In this document: one piece after another, positions 33,893-39,386 of the stretch | Position numbering within the stretch: the stretch's first letter is position 1 | Layout: every line of letters starts with the position of its first letter | From: an uncultured Eubacteriales bacterium | GTDB taxonomy: Bacteria > Bacillota > Clostridia > Lachnospirales > Lachnospiraceae | Length of the DNA stretch: 39,386 bases | Reading direction: 5' to 3' | NCBI GenBank assembly: GCA_949299375.1 | Contig: CASGAH010000007.1 | Location: 1 to 39,386, forward strand | Translations under genes and position numbers: made by a program | The notes under the pieces: generated by a model | Seen by the model: the letters and a program-made list of their open reading frames with translations, nothing else | Databases searched by the model: none | What the model was told of the DNA's origin: nothing

Positions 33893-35050
33893 ATGACCAA
33901 AATCGATATTATCAGCGGCTTTTTGGGAGCCGGAAAAACAACATTAATTCAAAAACTTCTGAAAGAAGCGATGGCAGGAGAGCAGGTTGTCCTCATCGAA
34001 AATGAATTTGGAGAAATCGGAATAGACGGAGGATTTTTAAAGGAAGCGGGGATTGAAATCCGTGAGATGAATTCCGGATGTATTTGCTGCTCCCTTGTAG
34101 GTGATTTTGGAGAGTCGCTGAAAGAAGTCTTGACAACGTATCATCCGGATCGGATTTTGATTGAACCATCCGGTGTCGGAAAGCTCTCTGATGTAATGCA
34201 TGCAGTGGAGGGAGTCAACGAGCAGGCTGAGGTTACATTAAACAGCAGTGTTGTTGTCGTAGATGCACAGAAATGCAGAATGTATATGAAAAATTTCGGA
34301 GAGTTCTTTAACAACCAGATTGAGCATTCTCATACGATTGTCCTCAGCCGCACAGATCGGATGAAAGAGGAAAAAATTCAGCAGACTGTGGCGCTGATTC
34401 GCGAGCACAATCCGTCTGCGGATATCATCACAACACCCTGGCCGCTTCTGGATGGAAAACAGATTCTGGAGGCAATGGAAAAAACACAGTCCAACCTGAT
34501 GGAGGAATTGAAAAAAGAAGTTATGGAAGCGCATAAAAACAGCTCTGCCCATGAGGAGCTGTGTGAGTGCGGACATCACCACCACCATCACGACGAGGAA
34601 GCATGTGAGTGCGGACATCACCACCATCATCACGACGAGGAAGCATGTGAGTGCGGACATCACCACCATCATCACGACGAGGAAGCATGTGAGTGCGGAC
34701 ATCACCACCATCACGATGAGGAACATCACCACCATCATCATGATCACCATCATCACCACGCAGATGAAGTGTTTACCAGCTGGGGATTGGAGACAGCAAA
34801 GAAATACGGCAAAGAGGAGCTGTCTGCGATGATGGAGGAATTGTCCGACGCAGAGCGTTATGGAAATGTATTGCGCTCCAAAGGAATGGTTGCTGCGAAA
34901 GAGGGAAACGACTGGTATTATTTTGATTTTGTTCCGGGAGAAGCAGAAATCCGTATCGGAAAACCGCAGATTACGGGTAAGATTTGTGTCATTGGCTCGC
35001 AGATAAAAGAGGAAAATCTCTCTGCGCTGTTTGGGAAAGGTTTGGAGTAA
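33893..35050 (+). CDS. COG0523 GTPase (CobW/metallochaperone family) with Cys/His-rich array
   Basis: G3E-family GTPase of 385 residues that likely delivers a metal, such as Zn or Co, to client proteins. Walker A is GFLGAGKTT (residues 9-17). The metal-binding GCICC motif is at 62-66, and LIEPSGVG and SRTD follow. Between the GTPase core and the C-terminal CobW_C domain (about 290-385) lies an array at residues 224-289: four CECG-H5/6-DEE units and then further histidines. Few natural proteins hold so many metal ligands, so storage or buffering is plausible. ATG 33893 follows AAAGGAT. It is first in an operon with a second COG0523-like gene and an ABC transporter. Confidence 0.9.
   Translation: MTKIDIISGFLGAGKTTLIQKLLKEAMAGEQVVLIENEFGEIGIDGGFLKEAGIEIREMNSGCICCSLVGDFGESLKEVLTTYHPDRILIEPSGVGKLSDVMHAVEGVNEQAEVTLNSSVVVVDAQKCRMYMKNFGEFFNNQIEHSHTIVLSRTDRMKEEKIQQTVALIREHNPSADIITTPWPLLDGKQILEAMEKTQSNLMEELKKEVMEAHKNSSAHEELCECGHHHHHHDEEACECGHHHHHHDEEACECGHHHHHHDEEACECGHHHHHDEEHHHHHHDHHHHHADEVFTSWGLETAKKYGKEELSAMMEELSDAERYGNVLRSKGMVAAKEGNDWYYFDFVPGEAEIRIGKPQITGKICVIGSQIKEENLSALFGKGLE
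34562..34760 (+). repeat. 42-bp tandem repeats encoding CECG-polyHis-DEEA
   Basis: Units start at 34562, 34604, 34646 and 34688 (the last partial). Units 2 and 3 are identical in DNA and unit 1 differs by one base. A His-rich tail of CAC/CAT codons continues to about 34760. In-frame copy-number change is likely. Confidence 0.93.
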
Positions 35051-35089
35051 TTCAGATCACCGGAATGATGATAGGAAAGGGGAAATTCG

Positions 35090-36046
35090 ATGATGTCTAA
35101 GGTTCAGGATCCGATTCCGGTGTATCTGATCAATGGATTTTTGGAAAGCGGAAAGACACAGTTTTTGAACTTCACACTGGGACAGGACTATTTTCACATT
35201 GATGGAACAACGCTTCTGCTGATCTGTGAGGAAGGAATGGAAGAATATGACGAAGATCTGCTTGACAGAGAGAACATTGCGGTAGAATATCTGGAGAAGG
35301 AGAGCGATTTTACAGTGGAGCATTTGAGTGAACTGGAAGACCGCTTCTGTCCGGAACGGGTTGTTGTGGAGTACAACGGAATGTGGAACTGCAAAGAGAT
35401 GCGTTTTCCTGTCACATGGGAGCTTGCCCAGCAGATTACGACGGTGGATGCCACAACGTTTGTCAATTATTTCGCCAATATGAAGTCGATCTTTATCGAG
35501 ATGGTTCGCGCCTCGGAGCTTGTCCTGTTTAACCGTTGTGATCCTTCGCTTGATCTGGCCGGTTTTAAGCGGGCCATCCGGGCTGTCAACCGCAATGCGG
35601 AGATTGTCTTTGAAGATGAGAATGGGAACAACCTGGATGAGGTGCTGGAGGAGGAGCTTCCATATGATGTGAATGCGGAAACGATCGACATAGAGGAACG
35701 CTACTACCCGATTTTCTATGTGGACGCTTTGGATCACAGGGAGCGCTATGAAGGGAAAAAAGTTCGATTTCTTGGCATGGTGTACAAACAATTTGGATTC
35801 CGAAAAAGTGAATTTATTCCCGGACGCCGTGTGATGACATGCTGCGCGGAAGATGTGGCCTTTCTCGGATTTCTCTGCAAGAGCCCGGAAGCACGGAATC
35901 TGGTCAATCGCCAGTGGGTCATTGTGACAGCGGAAGTTCGATATGAAAATCGCCGCGAATATGGAGGAGAAGGACCGGTTCTCTATGCACTTCAGATCGA
36001 AAAAGGACAGAGACCGGTACAGGATATTTTGGCATTCAATGGATAA
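35090..36046 (+). CDS. COG0523-like GTPase fused to a YcgQ/TIGR03943-like domain
   Basis: 318 residues. The N-terminal half is G3E-like with Walker A GFLESGKTQ (residues about 16-24) and ICEEGMEEYDEDLL, but the Cys-x-Cys-Cys metal motif of the neighbour is absent. The segment VVVEYNGMW and the TTVDATTF and LFNRCD motifs match a subgroup common in Lachnospiraceae. The C-terminal third (about 205-318) resembles the YcgQ/TIGR03943 domain, with VRFLGMVYK, FIPGRRVMTCCAEDVAFLGFLCK and WVIVTAEV. In other bacteria YcgQ-type proteins occur with permease-like YcgR partners near COG0523 genes. ATG 35090 follows GAAAGGGG. It probably acts with the upstream GTPase. Confidence 0.8.
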   Translation: MMSKVQDPIPVYLINGFLESGKTQFLNFTLGQDYFHIDGTTLLLICEEGMEEYDEDLLDRENIAVEYLEKESDFTVEHLSELEDRFCPERVVVEYNGMWNCKEMRFPVTWELAQQITTVDATTFVNYFANMKSIFIEMVRASELVLFNRCDPSLDLAGFKRAIRAVNRNAEIVFEDENGNNLDEVLEEELPYDVNAETIDIEERYYPIFYVDALDHRERYEGKKVRFLGMVYKQFGFRKSEFIPGRRVMTCCAEDVAFLGFLCKSPEARNLVNRQWVIVTAEVRYENRREYGGEGPVLYALQIEKGQRPVQDILAFNG

Positions 36047-36075
36047 AAGAGATTCGATTCAAAAGGAGAATGAAA

Positions 36076-37260
36076 ATGAGAACAATCGGAAAAAAAGGCA
36101 TCATCTGGATGTGCATTCTGCTCGTTTTGTGCGGTTTGTTTGCTGGATGCGGAACATCCAGCAAGAGAACGCCGCTGATTGGCAGTGAGGCTTCCAATGA
36201 GGAAGAAGGTGCCTCGCAATCTGCAGTACAGTCAAGTACTCCGGCCGGGGATATTTCTCATACAGAGAGTTTTTCAGAGCCAAATGTGACAGAGGAAACC
36301 CTTGCGGAGACAGAAGCGACAGAGGAAGAAAGCAGTTCTGCCTCAGAGGAACGTGAGAGCACAGAGATTCCTCCAATGGGAACGGTGCGGGTCGGATCTT
36401 TGAAAGGAGCGACATCGATGGGAATGGTTGCCATCTTCGATGCGCAGGAGAAAGGAACTGCCTCTCAGAACTATGAATTTACAATGGTGACTGCCGCGGA
36501 CGAACTTGTAGCAATGGTAGCCGGCGGTCAGGTAGACATCGCCCTTCTTCCTGCAAATGTGGCTTCGGTTCTGTATGCAAAAACCGAAGGGGCTGTTCAA
36601 GTCATTGATATCAATACATTGGGAGTCCTTTACCTTGTGGAGGGAGGAAATACCATTCAATCGATGCAGGATCTGCAGGGAAAAACCATCTATATGACAG
36701 GAAAAGGAACGACGCCGGAGTACTGTATCCGATACCTTCTGGAACAGAACGGGATGTCAGAGTCGGATGTAACGCTGGAGTTTAAGTCGGAAGCGACAGA
36801 AGTGGCTTCCATTCTCGCGCAGACAGAGAACGCTGTCGGCGTACTGCCGCAGCCATTTGTCACAACAGCAATGAGAAACAACGAAAACCTTCGCATTGCT
36901 CTGGACCTGTCTGCCGAGTGGGATCGGATGGCAGACAGCAGCATGGTGACAGGCGTTACCATCGTTCAGAAGGCATTCCTGGAAAATCAGCCGGAAGCGG
37001 TGGCAGATTTTCTGGCGGATCATCAATACTCGGTAGCGGCAGGCAACGCAGATCTCGATGTGACGGCACAGCTGATCGAGCATTTTGGCATCGTCTCACA
37101 GGACGTTGCGAAGGAAGCGTATCCCTACTGCAACATTGTCTGTATAACGGGGGAGGAGATGAGACAGGCGCTGTCCGGTTACTATGAGGTCTTGTATGAA
37201 CAGAATCCTTCTTCCATCGGAGGCGCACTGCCCGGGGAAGACTTTTACTGGATCCCGTAA
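36076..37260 (+). CDS. ABC transporter solute-binding lipoprotein (NMT1/SsuA-like)
   Basis: Predicted extracellular substrate-binding lipoprotein, about 394 residues. Signal and lipobox LFAGC lie at residues about 23-27, followed by a long Glu/Ser/Thr spacer (to about 105) and then a type II periplasmic-binding fold. The fold begins VRVGSLKGATSMGM and contains LVAMVAGGQVDIALLPANVASVLY and LQGKTIYMTGKGTTPEYCIRYLL. This is the pattern of SsuA/TauA/THI5-like proteins, which bind sulfonates, pyrimidines, nitrate or metal-related ligands. ATG 36076 is seven bases after AAAAGGAG; ATG 36070 is too close. The substrate is not deducible from sequence alone. Confidence 0.88.
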   Translation: MRTIGKKGIIWMCILLVLCGLFAGCGTSSKRTPLIGSEASNEEEGASQSAVQSSTPAGDISHTESFSEPNVTEETLAETEATEEESSSASEERESTEIPPMGTVRVGSLKGATSMGMVAIFDAQEKGTASQNYEFTMVTAADELVAMVAGGQVDIALLPANVASVLYAKTEGAVQVIDINTLGVLYLVEGGNTIQSMQDLQGKTIYMTGKGTTPEYCIRYLLEQNGMSESDVTLEFKSEATEVASILAQTENAVGVLPQPFVTTAMRNNENLRIALDLSAEWDRMADSSMVTGVTIVQKAFLENQPEAVADFLADHQYSVAAGNADLDVTAQLIEHFGIVSQDVAKEAYPYCNIVCITGEEMRQALSGYYEVLYEQNPSSIGGALPGEDFYWIP

Positions 37261-37299
37261 CGGTTTCCATTGGCATTTTGTGGATCAGAAAGGGGCGAG

Positions 37300-38697
37300 A
37301 TGAAAAAAAAGAAGCTTCCGGATACCGTTCTCAAACTTCTCATCGTTGGAATCTGGATTTTCTTGTGGCAGCTTTTGGACTGGAAGATTGACCAGGACAT
37401 TCTCTTCGCGGGTCCCTTGGATGTGCTTCGGACATTTGGAACGCTTGTTGGACAGGGAGAGTTTTGGCAAACTGCTGCAGTCTCCCTCGGACATATCGCG
37501 GCCGGAGTCGGGCTGGCGCTGTGCGGAGGTCTCATTCTCGGAATCGGAAGTTTCTCTTTTCCGATTGTCCGAATGTTTCTGACCCCCGCTTTGACGATTG
37601 CCAGATCTGTTCCGGTCGCCTCTTTTGTTGTCCTGGCGCTCCTATGGATTGGATCGGAGCGTCTGTCGATTTTGATTTCCTTTCTTATTGCTTTTCCGCT
37701 TATTTACGAGGGTGTGTTGTCCGGCCTCCATCAGGCAGATGAGGCACTTCTTGAATTGTGTCGTGTATTTTCGGTAGGAAGATGTCACAAAGCATGCAGC
37801 GTATACTGGTATGGCCTGTACCCTGCGCTGCAAAATGCCTGCAAAAATGCGATGGGGATGGCTTGGAAAGCAGGCGTGGCGGCAGAAGTGATCGGTGTTC
37901 CCGCGCATTCTTTTGGGGAAAAACTCTATTACGCAAAGCTGTATTTGGAGACAGGAGAACTGTTTGCCTGGACAATGGTGATTATGGCAGTCAGCGTACT
38001 GGGCGGAGCGGCGGTACAAAAGCTGCTCGCGGCAGTCAATTGGCTCATGTGCTGTTTCTTTGGAACGTCAAAAACATCTCCCCCTCCTGCGCCAAAGGAT
38101 CTTCGTCTGGATGGGGTATGCAAACAGTATGGGGAGCGTCAGATCCTGGACCAATTTTCTGCATTTTTCCCGAAGGGAAGTGTGACTGCAATTATGGGGC
38201 CCTCCGGAATCGGGAAGACAACACTTTTGCGCCTGATTGCTGGCTTGGAAAATTATCGGAAGGGGAGCATTTCCGCAGAAGGAATGCGAATTTCCATGGT
38301 GTTTCAGGAAGATCGACTCCTGGAGCCGCTGACAGCGGAGCAAAACTGCCGTCTGACTTCCGGATTCGAACCGCGCAAAACAAGAAGAGCGCAGATTTGT
38401 TCCGCGCTGGAGGAGATCCTTCCGGAAGCGTCCGGGCGTCAGCCAGTTCGCGTTCTGTCCGGAGGGATGCGGCGCCGCGTTGCGGTCGCCCGTGCCATGC
38501 TTGCTGCCTCCGATCTTGTTATGCTGGACGAACCTTTTTCAGGTTTGGACGAGGAAAGCCGGAGAAAAACAATCGCATTTATTCAAAAACATCGCAGAGG
38601 GAGAACAATCCTGTTTACCACCCATCATGCGGAGGAAGCCGTCATGATGAACGCAGAGCAGACGCTTGTACTTGCTTCGCCACAACAATCATACTGA
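37300..38697 (+). CDS. ABC transporter permease-ATPase fusion
   Basis: 465 residues holding both transporter halves in one chain. Residues about 1-260 form a SsuC/TauC-like permease with about six helices and the EAA-type coupling region EVIGVPAHSFGEKLYYAKLYLETGELFAW. A short linker (KTSPPPAPKD) joins the ATPase (about 275-465) with Walker A GPSGIGKTT, signature LSGGMRRR, Walker B LVMLDEP and switch TTHH. There is no frameshift between the parts. The ATPase is short, about 190 residues, and lacks some C-terminal sequence. ATG 37300 follows AAAGGGG; it follows the solute-binding gene by 39 bases. A dimer of this chain with the lipoprotein would form the importer. Confidence 0.9.
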   Translation: MKKKKLPDTVLKLLIVGIWIFLWQLLDWKIDQDILFAGPLDVLRTFGTLVGQGEFWQTAAVSLGHIAAGVGLALCGGLILGIGSFSFPIVRMFLTPALTIARSVPVASFVVLALLWIGSERLSILISFLIAFPLIYEGVLSGLHQADEALLELCRVFSVGRCHKACSVYWYGLYPALQNACKNAMGMAWKAGVAAEVIGVPAHSFGEKLYYAKLYLETGELFAWTMVIMAVSVLGGAAVQKLLAAVNWLMCCFFGTSKTSPPPAPKDLRLDGVCKQYGERQILDQFSAFFPKGSVTAIMGPSGIGKTTLLRLIAGLENYRKGSISAEGMRISMVFQEDRLLEPLTAEQNCRLTSGFEPRKTRRAQICSALEEILPEASGRQPVRVLSGGMRRRVAVARAMLAASDLVMLDEPFSGLDEESRRKTIAFIQKHRRGRTILFTTHHAEEAVMMNAEQTLVLASPQQSY

Positions 38698-38750
38698 CGA
38701 TCCGTTGGGATCGTAAGATCTGATTGATGGCCTTATTACATAAAAAACAG

Positions 38751-38785
38751 TCCAGAGGAAAATATCCTCTGGATTTATTTTTTTG
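38751..38785 (+). terminator. Terminator of the COG0523/ABC operon
   Basis: TCCAGAGGA (38751-38759) pairs exactly with TCCTCTGGA (38765-38773), followed by TTTATTTTTTT. A smaller ACGATCC/GGATCGT hairpin (38697-38714) lies at the stop codon. Confidence 0.92.
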
Positions 38786-38963
38786 AATTATAGTTTTAAC
38801 AATGTCGCATACCCTGTCCGTTGTATCGTAACCTAGTAAAAAATGTATATGGTCTTTGTCCGTTTCCAGTGCAATTATTTCGTAGCCGATATTTGGTTAC
38901 AAGAACTATATGCACTTTTAAATTGTACTTTCGCCTGTTATGACGGTTATATTTACTTTCCAT
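38786..38963 (-). pseudogene. tnpA: IS200/IS605 TnpA transposase remnant
   Basis: From ATG 38963 the minus strand reads MESKYNRHNRRKYNLKVHIV and then LVTKYR, the N-terminus of a Y1 HUH transposase. A +1 frame then continues as IGYEIIALETDKDHIHFLLG, containing the HxH metal motif, and VCDIVKTI. The normal sequence of about 30 residues between these blocks is missing and the frame is shifted, so an internal deletion has occurred. The catalytic tyrosine helix is absent because the sequence runs into the upstream operon terminator. Clearly inactive; it points to an IS605-type element with divergent tnpA and tnpB. Confidence 0.82.
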
Positions 38964-38979
38964 AATTCACCTTGCGCCC

Positions 38980-39008
38980 TTGACTTTCACCGAATATTAT
39001 TTTATACT
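38980..39008 (+). promoter_or_regulatory. tnpB promoter
   Basis: TTGACT (38980-38985), 17 bases, TATACT (39003-39008), 35 bases before the tnpB start. Confidence 0.7.
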
Positions 39009-39043
39009 AAATTTAGTGAAATATCAACAGGGAGACTACATAG

Positions 39044-39386
39044 ATGGAACAGATTACCATAACAGCAAAAATTCAGATAATAGCATCTAATGCAGATAAA
39101 GTTTTACTTGACAAAACTATGTCTGCATATCGTGATGCCTGCAATTATGTTTCCGACTATGTGTTCCGCACTCGCGATTTAAAGCAGTTTTCACTTAACA
39201 AGGTTCTGTATCCTACTCTCCGGGAAAGATTTGGTCTTAAATCACAAATGGCTCAGTCTGTTTTAAAAACTGTTATTGCAAGATATAAAACCATTCTTGA
39301 AAATCAGAATGAGTGGATACGACCTTCGTTTAAAAAGCCTCAGTACGACTTGGTCTGGAACAGGGATTATTCTTTAACGAAAAACT
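39044..39386 (+). CDS. tnpB: IS200/IS605 TnpB (OrfB) RNA-guided nuclease, partial
   Basis: The first 114 codons run off the right edge. The start MEQITITAKIQIIASNADK and then YRDACNYVSDYVF, LYPTLRERFGLKSQMAQSVLKTVIARYKT and FKKPQYDLVWNRDYSL match the N-terminal region of TnpB/OrfB proteins. Those are RuvC-type nucleases guided by an RNA from the element's 3' end. The RuvC and zinc-ribbon parts, the guide RNA and the right end lie outside the window. GGGAG lies eight bases before ATG 39044. The frame is intact here, unlike its tnpA neighbour, so the nuclease may still be functional. Confidence 0.9.
   Translation, partial: MEQITITAKIQIIASNADKVLLDKTMSAYRDACNYVSDYVFRTRDLKQFSLNKVLYPTLRERFGLKSQMAQSVLKTVIARYKTILENQNEWIRPSFKKPQYDLVWNRDYSLTKN

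Noticed and set aside
34562..34760. CRISPR-like regular repeats
   Set aside because: The repeats are adjacent with no spacers and are in frame with a protein, so they are coding tandem repeats.

Overview
The window reads as chromosomal core from a moderately GC-rich Clostridia member, most likely Lachnospiraceae. This rests on several lineage-typical features: an IspH-ribosomal protein S1 fusion, RNase Y downstream of recA-recX, a SpoIIM-like protein next to XerD, ScpA/ScpB, two secreted D,D-carboxypeptidases, and a biotin-dependent Na+-pump decarboxylase operon. Nearly all genes are on the + strand with strong GGAGG-type ribosome binding sites and short or overlapping junctions. The exceptions are aroF, one dac gene, and the AT-rich material at the window edges.

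Layout. 1-355: a fragment of a subtilisin-like protease on the minus strand, joined head-to-head at a 14-bp palindrome to a 5'-truncated corA (356-1103). 1191-3354: a rhomboid-like membrane protein with a C-terminal Cys cluster, then lysA. 3496-5572: recA-recX behind a near-consensus promoter with a GAAC-N4-GTTC LexA box. 5615-7435: promoter, structured leader with an intrinsic terminator, and rny. 7576-10689: proC, a NUDIX hydrolase, a SpoIIM-like protein and xerD. 10760-11797 (minus): DAHP synthase. 12079-15465: an LTA-synthase-like sulfatase with a tandem-repeat linker, and a membrane-anchored LamG protein. 15695-17005 (minus): D-Ala-D-Ala carboxypeptidase. 17133-21986: metallophosphoesterase, scpA, scpB, a coiled-coil membrane protein, a NodB-type deacetylase and an M19 dipeptidase. 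22147-23996: an unknown membrane-anchored protein and a second D-Ala-D-Ala carboxypeptidase.

24105-29607 holds a five-gene operon with the mmdA-D-C-B order of Na+-translocating methylmalonyl-CoA decarboxylases, followed by a 5S/OadA-type carboxyltransferase. One biotin carrier and one membrane pump may therefore serve two carboxyltransferases. 29755-33666 carries a BaiN/HI0933-type flavoprotein, cmk and the ispH-rpsA fusion.

33788-38785 is the most intriguing unit. One promoter and one terminator bracket a COG0523 GTPase with a Cys/His-rich repeat array, a second COG0523-like GTPase fused to a YcgQ/TIGR03943-like domain, an ABC solute-binding lipoprotein, and an ABC permease-ATPase fused in one chain. 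I infer a metal or metal-ligand acquisition and delivery system whose substrate is unknown. The window ends in an IS200/IS605-type element: a decayed divergent tnpA and the intact N-terminal part of tnpB running off the edge. I saw no rRNA, tRNA or CRISPR array.
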